A stretch of DNA of 64,000 nt, taken from positions 2,046,001-2,110,000 of the forward strand of contig BRON01000002.1 of the NCBI GenBank assembly GCA_024345305.1, given 5' to 3'. Positions 1-10,690 of the stretch are shown here, in pieces. Positions within the stretch are counted from its first letter, which is position 1. Every line of letters begins with the position of its first letter. The DNA is from Mrakia gelida (lineage: Eukaryota; Basidiomycota; Tremellomycetes; Cystofilobasidiales; Mrakiaceae). Both the position numbers and the translations under genes were made by a program. Under the pieces are notes generated by a model that saw only the letters and a list, made by a program, of their open reading frames with translations, was not told where the DNA came from and ran no database searches.

Positions 1-292
1 ACTGCATCAGACCCCAAACCCCAAAGATACACCCAACCGTCGCTCCTATCACCATCTTCAGACGAGCTTTGATCACCTCCGGGTGATCCCTCGAAACTGG
101 CGCTGCCTCCTTCTTCGCTCCTTCTTTGGAGGAGGAGGGCGAGATTCGAGAGGCCTTGGAGAGGTAGAGGGATCCAACGTAGACGGAGGTGAAGATGGCC
201 GAGTAGATGGACGAGTCGAGCAGGGAGATGACAGGGAGGGGGAAGGGGAGGTCGTATTTCGACGTAGAGGGAGGAGTGGAGGAGGACGACAT
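1..292 (-). CDS. RCE1: CAAX prenyl protease 2 (RCE1-like), N-terminal part, cut by the window edge
   Basis: The reading frame opens at an ATG at 292-290 and stays open to base 1, so only about 97 N-terminal residues are present. The family is an ER membrane protease that removes the last three residues of prenylated CaaX proteins such as Ras and a-factor. Seen: a short Ser-rich start, a hydrophobic stretch with YVGSLYLSKAS, then a charged segment with RDHPEVIKARLK followed by the next hydrophobic helix (MVIGATVGCIFG). This order matches the yeast Rce1 start, where a first membrane segment is followed by an R-D-x-P-x-x-I-K-x-R motif. The catalytic EExxxR and histidine motifs would lie outside the window. 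No intron is needed in this part. The call rests on the N-terminus only, so confidence is moderate. Confidence 0.6.
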   Translation of the reverse strand, partial: MSSSSTPPSTSKYDLPFPLPVISLLDSSIYSAIFTSVYVGSLYLSKASRISPSSSKEGAKKEAAPVSRDHPEVIKARLKMVIGATVGCIFGVWGLMQ

Positions 293-763
293 GGCGGTTT
301 TGGGAGAACAAAGGAAGTTGATGAGCTCGACGTTTGTCTTTCAAGATTGGGAGGGACGGATCCGTCCGTCGGCGGTCCTTTTCTGGCTCCTTCATGCTGG
401 AAGAGAAGCAGAGGGTAGCAGGTCATTCGTAGTAAAGAAGAAGAAGAAGATGAACGGGTAAGAAGTGTAGTAGATACGTAAGGTAGCAAGAAAAGAAAGA
501 AAGAAAGAAAAAGGGAAGGGACGACGCGCGCGAGCCTGTAAAAGAAGAAGGTATGGGAGAGAGACGAGACGTTCGTTACACCGTGACGAGGAGGCAGTAG
601 TAGAAGGCCAGAAGGGGGAGCAGGACGAGCGAGGAGACGCCGACGACCGAGGTGAGGAGGGTGGAGCGTGAAACGAGGGGGTCGAAGCTGACGAGGTTGA
701 GTCGGTTGGAGGTGGAGGAGATGGCGAGATGGGAAGAGCGTTGGAAGCGAGGGTGGTGGGCGT
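293..763. other. Intergenic: RCE1 promoter side and tropomyosin 3' UTR
   Basis: Both flanking genes run on the minus strand, so this 471-base gap holds the tropomyosin 3' UTR and the RCE1 promoter. An A-rich stretch (repeated gaaagaaag) lies at about 485-520. Open frames here are low-complexity and I see no gene in them. Confidence 0.5.
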
Positions 764-1942
764 TCAGAGGGACTGGGTAGCAGAAGAAGAGAGGCAAGCG
801 GGTCAGCTGTGAGCTCAGGGAGAAAGCTTGAGAGCGAGAGAGAGAAGGAAGGTCAAGCTCACCTCCATCTGGGAGACGACCTCGTCGAGCTCTCGCTTCG
901 AGACCGCGTACTTCTCCATCGCCTCCTGATGGATCGAGCAAAGCCACATCAAGCGATCAAAACAAGGTCAGTAACGTATCCCCAAGACGGCGAAGAGGAC
1001 GGCCGAGGAACTGCTGAAGTGGCTCGAGGGTTGTTTGGGAAGGAGGGAAGGAGAGTCGAGAGCGGAGACTTCGAACGAACCTCGTACTTCTTCTCCCATC
1101 CGTCCCTCTCCTGCTCCACACGAGCAATCTGCCTCTCAAAGTGCTCAGCCTTCACATCCACCTGACGAAGCCTGTACCGAACGAGCGCGCACAAACACCA
1201 GCACAGAAGGTAGTCAGCTTCGACCTTCGACCACGACGCCAGCTCACGCTCGCCCCTCCTCCTCCCTCCTTCCCTTCGCGTGAACTCACTTCTCGACGGT
1301 CTCCTTCAAGTTCTTCTCAGCCGTATCCAGCTCCTCCTCGAGAAGCTGAACCTTCCTGTTCAAGCTCTCGTTGGCTCCCTTGTGAGTCTCCCCTTCCTCG
1401 TGGTGAGCTTTGGCCTCTGCGAGCTTGGCTTCCGTCTTCTCCAGGTCGGCTTCGAGGAGGGAGACCTTGTGCGAGAGGGAGGTGATGTCCTGGTCCTTGG
1501 TCAGGATTTCCTGCTCGTACTTCTTGTTCTTGGACTCGGCTTCCTCAGCTCGAGCAATGGACACATCGGCTTCGGTTCGAAGGGAGTTGAGTTTCTATGG
1601 GAAGGGCGAGGGCGAAGGTGGCGAAGGAGGGAGGGTGAGGTGGAGGGAGGGGAAGGAGGAGATGGAAGGAGCAAGCGAGGGTGAAGGCGAGTTGGAAGGA
1701 ACGATAGACAGATGTAAACGAGGGGAGAGAAGGGGAAGAGTCAGCTTCAGAGCATATATCCAGCGCCTCTGCAGCGAGAGAAGAGCCGAAGGCGAGGAAG
1801 GGAGGAGGGGAGGAAGGGACGAACCTCTTTGATCTTCTCCTGTGTTTCCCAAAGCGCGTCAAGAAGTATACAAGGAGTCAGCTCCAAGGCTGTTTAGACA
1901 CGAACGAAGGCTTCCCAAAGAGTCTAGGGAGGTACTAACCAT
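764..1942 (-). CDS. TPM1: Tropomyosin (fungal Tpm1/Cdc8 type), 161 aa, six exons
   Basis: Exons on the minus strand: 1942-1940, 1839-1825, 1594-1290, 1171-1081, 925-863, 772-764 (486 nt). Tropomyosin is a parallel coiled-coil dimer that binds along actin cables and contractile rings. The spliced protein starts MEKIKEKLNSLRTEAD, continues with heptads such as SIARAEEAESKNKK and VSLLEADLEKTEAKLAEAK, and ends VVSQMESL, close to the usual fungal MEGL end. The length equals the standard fungal 161 residues. The first coding exon is only the ATG and the last holds only Ser-Leu-stop, so both ends depend on splicing. All introns have GT..AG ends. The gene shares a 315-base divergent promoter with the CUE/CCCH/Smr gene. 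Family call very secure; the ATG-only exon is inferred from frame and homology. Confidence 0.93.
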
Positions 1943-2257
1943 TGTAGTAAAGGTTGAAAGGGAAGGGGAGGAAGGGGAAGGAGGTGTTTGGGGAAGGTGA
2001 GATGGACGTTGGGAGGAGGAAAGGGGTCCAGGCGAGGGAGGGCTAGTCTAGAGCGCACGCCCGCGGTTTTGGCTTTTTCGAGGAGAGAAAACTTCTCGTC
2101 ATCTAGATTCGAGAGAGAAGAAACTGAGAAAGAAGCTCGAAGAGCGAAAAATGTCTGGGAAACGAGCACGTTCTGGCGTCGCCTCCTCCTCCTCCTCTCG
2201 TCTTGTTCGCTCGCTCACTCGCCTCCAACCACATCGACTCCAAACCTTCTCGTCACC
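1943..2257. promoter_or_regulatory. Divergent promoter region, tropomyosin / CUE-CCCH-Smr gene
   Basis: These 315 bases separate two ATGs facing away from each other. The region is purine-rich near the tropomyosin side and C/T-rich close to the ATG at 2258. An out-of-frame ATG at 2151 could start a short upstream frame. I see no clear TATA box. Confidence 0.45.
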
Positions 2258-5200
2258 ATGTCGATATCCTCCCCTCCTTCTCATCCGCATACATCCCACT
2301 ACCTCCAATCCATCCTCAGAGCTCATCGACTTCCTCAACCTCCTTCAGCAACGAGCTCTCCGCTCTCTGTTCCTTCTGTGCCCTCCCCTCCTCCACCGCC
2401 AGAGTCGGACACGAGCGAATCAGGAGAACAACCTCACATCGATTCCATATCATCCCTCTCGAGCTCGCCTACAAAGGAGTCCGTATCGAGCAGCATAGAT
2501 GGACGTAGCAGCGTAGGAGGTGGGGAGGGAGGAGGGGCATCTCGAGGAGGGATGGGAGGAGGAGGAGGAGAGGAGCTCGCAGGGAAGGTGATCAGCTTGT
2601 TAGATGAAGAGGACGAGGAAACTCTCAAGGAACTCCTCAGAGACGAGCTCGGGCTGGGTTACGAGAGCAAGGTATGCATACATATCTAATTTTTTTTAGC
2701 TATCGAGAGTTGGTCTGGGAAGCCATGGGGGCAAACGAGGAGCCGAAGGAACGGGGAGGAAGAGACAGCTCCTTCTGGATGAGCTGATCAACGCGTCCTT
2801 CCATCTTTCTTCTTCCTTTTCTCTATCTCTCCAGATCGATCCCATCCTCGACGCATACATCCTCAAGCTCATGCACACCCACAGAGGTCAGTACCATCTC
2901 TCGAGCTCCGTCGGCTCTCGTCCGAAGTAGCTGGAAGACGGCGAAATAGAGCTCAACAAGCTGACGCCTTCCTCCTCCTCCCCATCTCCTTCCTTCTCGC
3001 CCCCTTCTCTACCTCTTCGTCGCGTTCTTTGCTTCATTCGACCAGACGACACCAACCAAGTTCCCTTCGTCCCCTCGATATCCAACACCACGCCCAAACG
3101 ACCTTCCTCTCGATCCTCCAATCCCTCCCTCTCCAAAGCGTCCATCCCCTTCCGACCTCTCACGCCTCTCGCCGCTCACCACCGACCTCAGTCTCCCAGC
3201 AGCAGCTCGCCCTTCCCCTCCCACACAGGATCAGGATCCTCCCCATCCTTCCCATCCTCGGTCCTCCACGCCTACTCCTCCTCGTCCTCGTCGCCCTCAC
3301 CCAAACTCCATCACCCTCTTCCGTCCAGCCCTCTCTCATCGCCCGTCGCGAGTCCCAGGACCCTCAGCGCCAAAGCAACCGAGTTCAGACCTTCACCCAA
3401 ACCAAGTCATGCCTCGGTCACCTCGCTATCCGCTTCTTCAAGCACTTCGGGAACGGGAGGAGGACTCGATTGGGCGTCGGTCGTCGGAGGACGGTCCCCA
3501 GGCTCGTTGACGAGATCGCTCTCTTCGAACCTCGCCATCGCAGCTCCCTTGTTCGGAGGTTCCCTAGGAGGAGACCCAGCTTTCAGAGTCATCCCTCATC
3601 CTCCACCCTCAGCCTTCAGCAACGCCTTCTCCTCTCCCTCCACACCTACAACCCGAAGCAGCACTCCCCGAATCGACGACGACGAGGACGACTTCTCACC
3701 CTTCGGTTCTTCCCTCCCTCCTTCCCTCCTCTCGTCCTCCTCCACCACCGGATCATCTTCCTGGCCACCCTCGTCCTCCTACCCCGACGGACATCCAGAT
3801 CAAGAGGAAGCCGACCTCCTCGAGATCGAGTGGGCGATGGCCGAGCAGGAGGCTCTTCTTCAAGAAGGAGGTGGTGGTGCGGTGGGAGTCGGAGCAGGAA
3901 GCAGCATGACACCCATGGAGGTCCTCGGATCCATCTTCACCAGCCTTACCACCCACGAACTCGAGGTTGCGCTTCACAAGTGGGGATACGACCTCGACTC
4001 GACGATGCAGTACCTCATCGCCGCTGGAGAAGCGGACAAGTCGTCGCCGGTTCGAGCGTTCGTTCCCAGGGAGGGGTACGTCGTGGCTGGAGGGAGGAGT
4101 GCTTCGAACGCCCTCGCCTCTGGTAGCAGCAGTGGAGGGAACGGGCTATTGGCGGGAGGAGGAGCGGTGTTGCAGCATGGAGCGTCGGCGGCGAGGGTGG
4201 TGGGAGATGGAGGAGGAGCTGGAGGAGTTGGGAGTCCGAGTCGGTTTGGGACGAGGAGTCCGTTTGGAGGGAGGGTGTGTAGGTACTACCTGCAAGGGGA
4301 GTGTAGGAGGGCGGATTGTAGGTTCTCGTGAGTCGCGTTTCCCTCTTTCTGCTCAAATGATCGCGCTCCGAACGGAAGCTGACGCGACTTTCTTCTCGTT
4401 CCGCTCAGACACGACATCGAGCGAGCTCTGTGCAGGTTCTGGTTGAGAGGGCAGTGTGCTAAAGGAGGTGAGTCCAGCTTGGTCAACCTTTCTCGTTCGT
4501 GAAACGGGGACTGACGAGCTCCTTCTTCGGTTTCGAACGCGTCGATTCTCCAGAGCAATGCGAGGTCGGTTCTTCTTCTCTCCCACTTCCCTCTCGAGCC
4601 TTGTTCGTTGTCTGACTCTTATTTCTCCCCTTCCCCTGTTTAGTTCATCCACAACCTCCCCTCCGGCTTCGACCCTCAAGCTCTCAGCAACGCCATCGCC
4701 AACATCGAGCTCTCCACCTCGCCTGACGCTCTCAACGGTCTCAGTCGACAGGGAAACAGCAATCCTCACACTCCGCCTGCCGAAGACTTCCCTGAGCTTG
4801 GAGGTGGATCGTCAGCTTCGAAGGTGGGATCAGCGTCGTCGAGAGTGACGCCCGTGAAGATCGATTCTGGACGAACTCGTTTCTCTTCGTGAGTACTGTT
4901 TCCTGGCGTTCGCGTTCGCTTCACGCTTCGCTTGCTATAATGCTCATCTTCTCCTCGCTCCTCTCCCCTCGCAGAGCCGTCAAGAAACCCCTCCCTCAAC
5001 CCCTCCCTCTCAACGGCTCCCGCTTCCAATCCTCCACTTCCTCCTCCTCCATCTCACCCATCGGTCCCTCCGCCGCCTCTCGCAACGGAACCCTCACTCC
5101 CACTTCCCTCTCTTCCTCCTCCGCCTCCAACCCTCTTCCTCGAGCCTCCACCCGAATCCAGCTTCGACCACCAAGCCTCCTCCCAACCCTCCCGACAGGC

Positions 5201-6201
5201 TCGAGTCTCAGCGCGATGTACATCTCGGCGCGAGCAAGAGCGATCCAGTACGGAGGACTGAGGAATCAAAGTTTGAGTAGAGCGGCGGAGGCGTGGAGGA
5301 AGGGAGATGGAGCTAGTGCCAAGAGGTTTTCGAAGGAGGGACAGGAGTGGAATGAGAAGGTGAGTTTCGGGTTGGGTTGGAGGAGGGAGGGCAGAGGGAC
5401 GAGACGAGACGGAACAGCGACTGACGATCCCTTCCGCCTCCTCGAACAAACGAACGCACCAGATGACCGCCGAAGGAGCTGAAGCCGCATCGAAGTACGT
5501 CGCATATAGCCTTTTCTCCCCTCCCTCACGTTCTCCCTCCTCAACTGACGCAGTCCTCTCCTTCCTTCTTCCCCCCTTCAGACTCGTCCGCGAGCGTCGT
5601 CGAATCGCTCAAGAAGCCATCCTCGCCCGTCAAGGAGGTTCCACCGACCCTCTCGATCGATCTCGTAAAGGAAAGGAGGTTGGAGGAGGACTCGGAGTCC
5701 TGATGGGAGTCGCTTCGTCGAGCACAGCTGGAGCGGTGGGTTGCACGTCCGGAGAGAGGGAGGAGGCCTTGCTCGATCTGCATGGACTGCATGGGACGGA
5801 GGCGATCGCGGTGCTGGAGACGTTCTTGGTCGCGCTCGAGGGGGATCATTTCCTTGGACTTGGTGAGTCGAGAGAGAGAGAGAGGGAGGGAGGGACGCGT
5901 GGAGGCGACTTGCTCGTTTCCCTTTCGGTGCTGACTCACTTGCCTTTTGTGACAGCCTACGCTCTGGTGGGAGAGGAGAAGCATACGGGAACTCAAGACG
6001 TCGGACGAGGAGCGTCGAAAGTTCGGTTGGCTTCGTCCGTGAAGACCTGGCTCGCGACTTGGGGTGAGTTTTCGTCTCGTCTGTTCGACTCGTTTCGTTT
6101 CGCTGACCTTCACGCGTGTTTTTCGATGTGGTATAGGCTACGCCTGGTCGGAAAGCTCTGGAGTGCTTTGCATCGATCCGTTGAGTCATTTCGAGGTATG
6201 A
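2258..6201 (+). CDS. CUE, twin CCCH zinc finger, DUF1771 and Smr domain protein, 977 aa
   Basis: Exons: 2258-2671, 2835-2886, 3046-4327, 4409-4467, 4554-4564, 4644-4888, 4975-5359, 5463-5494, 5582-5862, 5956-6063, 6137-6201. Order: Ser/Pro-rich N-terminus with an acidic helix, a CUE-like ubiquitin-binding segment near residues 442-482 (MTPMEVLGSIF), two adjacent CCCH fingers near 567-611 (CX7CX4CX3H and CX7CX5CX3H), a DUF1771 helix pair near 770-840 (RARAIQYGG), and a C-terminal Smr domain near 890-977 with LLDLHGLHGTEA and a TG..GRG loop. Smr domains are RNA endonuclease folds. Yeast Cue2, which combines CUE and Smr, cuts mRNA at stalled ribosomes, so a role in no-go decay is a reasonable inference. 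The CCCH fingers suggest direct RNA binding. One exon is 11 nt. The start is the first ATG in a good context; an in-frame ATG lies at 1988 but within the likely promoter. Confidence 0.88.
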
Positions 6202-6358
6202 CCATGACACTCAAAAGCAAAACCGAATCGAGACAGACGAACGAGAGCGAGTTCGTTCGAGAACGAGAAAGCGAGAAGAAATGGAGGAAGCTTGAAGCAA
6301 GAGTCATCGTATGACGTGAGGTATTAAGTTCTAGTAGCCGCCCATCCTTGCCTGTACC

Positions 6359-8145
6359 CTACATCGCCGCCCTCGTCACACTCAGGGTAGGCACCGACTT
6401 CGCTCCTCCCAAGAACGCGGTCGTCGCGGCTCCTGCTCGGTCGGGGAAGATGTTGCCAGTTGAGATTCGGGTCATCAAGTCGGGGAAGAAGTCGTATTGG
6501 GATCTGGGCGAGCGAAATGAAGGTAACGAGCGGTCAGAGGGAGTCGAGAACGAGAAACGAACGAAGACGCGGAGAGACTCACCCTCCGAAGTACACGAGA
6601 GCCTTGTAGAGTCCGACCATCAGAGCTAGCAGAAGAGACCACCGCATCGCTTGGAACATGTCTGGTTCCAGCGAACGAACGAGGAGAAAAGAGCGCGTGT
6701 CAGCAAGCGCGTCGAAGAAGAAGATAAGAACGAGAACGAGGAGAAGACTCACCTCTCGCCGAAACACCTCCAGTCCTTCCCTCTTTCCAGAGCTGCATGT
6801 AACTCCCGACCTGGCCAGGTTTGAACTGTTCCACTCGGGCGAAACGGTCGAGGATTCGGTGGGAGGGGAGGTGGCTGCGAGAGAACGGGGACGGGAACGA
6901 CGATCAGCTTCGATTCGACGCGTCGAGAAATGAACAGACTGTGGGGGAGAGAAACGCACTAGATGGTGAGAGTGGGTGTTTTGAGGGCTCCGATGTGAGA
7001 AGCGAGTCCGGCTCGAGAGAGAGGTCGGACGTAGTCGTATTCCTGGTAAAAGAAGGAAGGCAAGGGAGACGCGAGTTAGGAGGGGGAGAGACGAACGTGG
7101 GTTGTGAGTACCGCACCCTGACGACCAGGCGTAAGAGAGTCGATGGAGAGGAGTTCGGCCGTACCAGAGGATCAGCAGCACCCTCGGCAGGGATCTCGTA
7201 CTCTCCAAGCTCATGCGAGAGAACGAAGTCCTCTCCTCTCAGAATCTCCTCGACCTCGGCGGGTGCAGACTTGGCGATGGCAGCGAAGTCAGAGCCGTCG
7301 TGGAAGGTCTGAGATGAAGAGACGACAGAGAACGAGTCAGCTCAAGCTCTCGACGAAGGAAGCAGAAGGAGCGACGTGAGAGCTGAGCGCGAGCTCGAGC
7401 TCGGAGAGGGAAGGAGAAGAGATCGAGCTCACCATCCTCAACCAGGGCTTTCCCTGAACGACCGACTTCATCTCCTCGAACTTGGTATCCGTAGAGACGT
7501 ATCTGCGAGCGAGAAAGAAGGTAAAGGGGAGGAAGAAAGGCGGAAGTCAGCAAGGAAAGAAGGGAAGGAGGACAGGCGGCCGGCTCCGAGGTGAGCTCAA
7601 GAGAATCGTCGAACGACTCACATCAGCGCAAATTCTGGATTAAAATTGCAGAGGAGAAGGTTTGTCAGCATCTAAGATAGTCCTGAAGCTCGTCAGAGAT
7701 GAGAGAAGAGCTCACGTTTTCGCTCCTTCATCGAGAGAGCAATGAGATCCTGGAAATGAGCTCGACCCAAGACCGCCAGCGAGTCAGCTTCGTCTCCCTC
7801 TTCCCCCCTCCGTTCTGCTGCTCAAGACTCACCCGATGGAACTCTCGTAGGGAGGCCTCTCCGTATATTCCTCCGAAGTAGAAGCAGATGACCTTGATGT
7901 CTCGGAAGTAGCTCTTGAGATCAGGGATGGGGACGCCAGATTGATCCTCCAGTCGAAGTCTGAGCTCAACCAACGCAACCAGAAGTTAGCGAGCTGCTCT
8001 TACTGCCGCACAAAGGGTTTAGCGAGAAGACTGACCTTCTGAGGATAGGGTCTGGGTGGTGATATATAGCTGGCTGGTGGTGCAGGTCCTCTGGCACTTC
8101 GACTCCAAGCGAGCTGAACTGCTTCTTCGTGTTCCGGCGAGACAT
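6359..8145 (-). CDS. Thioredoxin-fold (nucleoredoxin-like) membrane-anchored protein, 324 aa, without a CXXC motif
   Basis: Exons on the minus strand: 8145-8036, 7959-7833, 7749-7716, 7634-7622, 7502-7433, 7308-7117, 7042-6960, 6874-6753, 6661-6583, 6503-6359 (975 nt). The middle reads like a nucleoredoxin/TryX domain: a first strand KVICFYFGG, then SLREFHRDLIALS, then FALIYVSTDT and GKPWLRMTFHDG. The place where WCPPC normally follows the first strand reads IYGEASLREF, so both catalytic cysteines are absent. Near the C-terminus a single hydrophobic helix (MRWSLLLALMVGLYKALVY) predicts a membrane anchor, followed by about 50 residues. Function unknown; a redox-inactive or peroxiredoxin-like role cannot be told apart. 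The end of exon 6 is uncertain: I used a GTGCGG donor at 7116, but GTACTC at 7110 also fits. A retained last intron would stop after FGG. Confidence 0.66.
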
Positions 8146-8739
8146 CGTTTAAGGGGATCCGGAGAGGTTTTGAGCGAAGGGCGAAGGGTCTGAGGGCTGA
8201 GGAGGGTGTACGGAAAGGGGTCGAGATAAGTTTGCTGGAAGATAAAAGCTGAGAGGGTCGTAGTTGGGAGGGGAAGGGTTGAGCTCGGTGAGCTCGAGTG
8301 TCTTTCCTCGAACGGTCAGCAACTCGTCACGAATCAAAGGTCGGCCGCCAGTCGCGAAAATCATCCCAGAATCTAAGCACGCTTACTCTCAGAGATCAAG
8401 GTTCGTTCATTCATCAAACCAAAGAAGCGTTGATATGCCGGAAGAAAGGCAAAGAAGGGCGAGGAAGGAAGGGAGGCTCGAGTGAGCGAGCTCAACATCG
8501 AGCTTCCTTCCGTCCGTTCTCGCGTCTGTAGAGAACGAGAAACGTCTGCTCTTGCTTCACACATTTCACCCATGCTAGATGTAGTGACCCAGATGTTGAT
8601 TCTGGCTCTTTTTCTCCACTTGATTTCCTTCTCACAGCCCTCGCTTCCTTCAGCCCATCCTTCCCGCTCCTCCCTCGCTCCTCGACCCTCCCTTTCCACC
8701 TCCTCGAGCCGCCCAGCAACTCTCGGCCACACCTCAAAC
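8146..8739. promoter_or_regulatory. Divergent promoter, thioredoxin-like / MYND genes
   Basis: These 594 bases separate two divergent start codons. On the minus strand an ATG at 8364-8362 opens a 71-codon frame that ends in TAA at 8151-8149, three bases before the ATG of the thioredoxin-like gene. It is a possible upstream ORF. The MYND side is C/T-rich from about 8620 to 8720, a common feature before fungal transcription starts. Confidence 0.4.
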
Positions 8740-10092
8740 ATGGTCAGAACACTCAGGGACACCCCTCAGGCCGAACTGGGAAACTACACCTACTCAACGG
8801 TCTCCTACCTCCGAGCCCACGCCATGAACTCGACCTTCGGAGGCTGGAAGCACTGTGCTGTTTGTACTCTCGAGGAGAACGAGGCTCAGCTCTCAGTGTG
8901 AGTTGTCGTACTTTTGGCTCGGGTTGAATGAGGGCAACGAACTTGAGCGCGAGTCGAGTCGGTCGCTGATCAGTTTGTGTTTCTCGCCGTTCGCTCTGTT
9001 TCGCCGCTCCTTTCCTCCTAGTTGCTCAAAGTGTAAAGCCGAAGCTTACTGCTCGAAGTAGGTCCAGTATCTCTCTTACTTGCTGTGCTTTCGAAGCTGA
9101 CCTCTGCGCTTTTACGTCCTGAACAGAGGTCATCAAAAGGAGGTGCGTCGGCTCGACTCTCGATCCTCAATCGAGTTCTCCCTCTCGCACCCTCCGAACT
9201 AACTCGACTATCCTTCTTCCTCGCTTTCAGAGATGGAAAGTCCACAAGCAGTTTTGTCAGCCATGGCAGCCCAAGATCATCCTCCCTGGACGAGTCCCAA
9301 CGGTCGTCGGTGAGTCGTGTTTTCCTTGCTTCTTCGCTCGTCGTCTCTTCTCGCTCGTCTGATTTTCGCCGCCACTTCCTTTGTAGATCTTCGAGCCTGG
9401 CACGACCACAATCTACATGTCCTCCAATACGCCTTCTTTTCAGCTTTCAACCTGGACACGAGAGCCGGTCAGGATCGAACGGTTCGTCCTCGCGTTTGCT
9501 CCTCTTCTCGCAAGGTTCTGCTCACCCCCTTCCCTTCGTTCCTCGCAGGAAAACGAGTGCGTCACCATCGAGCTGATCGCCAAGCTTGAGAACGAGGGAA
9601 CGGGAGGATACCTTTCTCTCGGACCCGTCGATATCTCAAGTTTTGAACGCGTGAGCTCTCCGTCTCGTTCTCCCTCCTACTTCAACCTCCCTTCCGGACC
9701 TGACTCCTTCCTCATCCAACCCCTCCCTCCTCGGATTTATCTTCAGATCACCTCTCGCACTGGTCTTCCCGCCAAAGCTATGCGCGCTCAAGTCCTAGCG
9801 AACAAGGTCCGAAACGATGGACCCGCCGACGCGTGGATTTTGAGCATCGTTTTGCTTTGGTGCTTCTCGCTCGCTTTCCTTTTTTGCATCACTCGCTCCT
9901 TCCCCCGACTCACTCGTGTGTTCTTTTGCGTTTCGTCTTCGATCGTCGAGCAGCGAGGGAATGATGGCTCTTCACAAACCGATCTACGTCCAACGCGAGC
10001 TTTTCCAGTTCATCGAGAAGGACTCGAACTGGAAGGTGGAGATGAGGAGGATGATCAAGGAGAGGGATCATATTGCGCTGAACCCAATTTGA
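8740..10092 (+). CDS. MYND-type zinc finger protein, 240 aa
   Basis: Exons: 8740-8897, 9022-9057, 9127-9142, 9231-9309, 9387-9481, 9549-9650, 9747-9848, 9958-10092. Residues 39-79 hold the MYND pattern: CAVC, then CSKCKAEAYCSKGHQKE and WKVHKQFC, all eight metal ligands present. MYND fingers bind proline-rich partner peptides. The rest (LRAWHDHNLHVLQYAFFSAF, later MALHKPIYVQRELFQF and a basic RRMIKERD end) resembles the small basidiomycete MYND-only proteins and lacks a SET domain, so it is not a Smyd-type methyltransferase. The last splice is unusual: donor GTTTTG and acceptor GCGAG; an alternative GTGGAT donor with the CAG acceptor also keeps frame. Target and process unknown. Confidence 0.8.
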
Positions 10093-10690
10093 TGGTGCTC
10101 TCGGTGATTCGTTCGTTCGTTGCTGGGAGAGGAAGGTCGAGAACACGACGCGTCGACATTCGTGCTCTTTCACTCAATTCCTCGCTTTAGCAGAGCTGGT
10201 TCCAGGTGATTGAGAGATAGTGGGAGTCAGAAACTGTCTTCTAGAAGGTCCGGAAGCGGAAAATTCGTGAGAAGCATTGAAAAGAGACGCGTCGTGAAGC
10301 TAGCTAGCGATACAGCAGACAACGAAGAAGAAGCGAGCCAAAGCGTGATAAAGGGCGAGCGAGGAAAGTAATAGAGCGGACTGATGGAGGTATTAGAAGA
10401 GTGGTGACGGGCTGGAGAAGGTACTGGAAGACGAGAGGGCAAAACAGGAAGAAAGAGAGGGGGAAAGACGAGACGGCAGGCGGGACGGAGGCTGCCGAGA
10501 CGTCGACTCGGTTCGTGACGATTTTTCCACCGCTCACATCTTTGAAGGGAGGAGATAGAAGCGGTAGATGACAGAGGTGAAGAGGTGATGTGTTTGTAGA
10601 AGGCGCAAGGGGGGGGGATGGGAGACGTGGGGAAGACGAGGGGGAGAAACGATCAGCTCGAGCGCACGACCTCGACGAGAACGCTAGGCT
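10093..10690. other. Convergent 3' region between the MYND and CYSTM-like genes
   Basis: The gap of 598 bases holds the 3' ends of two converging genes. A run of eight G at about 10609-10616 and purine-rich sequence are visible. The minus-strand gene may use a further 3' exon here (ATG TGA at 10539-10534 after an AAG acceptor). No other coding signal is seen. Confidence 0.4.

Noticed and set aside
3029..4126. 365-codon plus-strand frame with Arg/His-rich sequence
   Set aside because: It is an out-of-frame shadow of exon 3 of the CUE/CCCH/Smr gene, whose own frame ends in the zinc fingers.
7165..7308. An extra GTACGG intron (7164-7118) in the thioredoxin-like gene
   Set aside because: It has no branch-site match and would leave a six-base exon; reading through keeps phase with the next acceptor, so I kept the longer exon while marking it uncertain.
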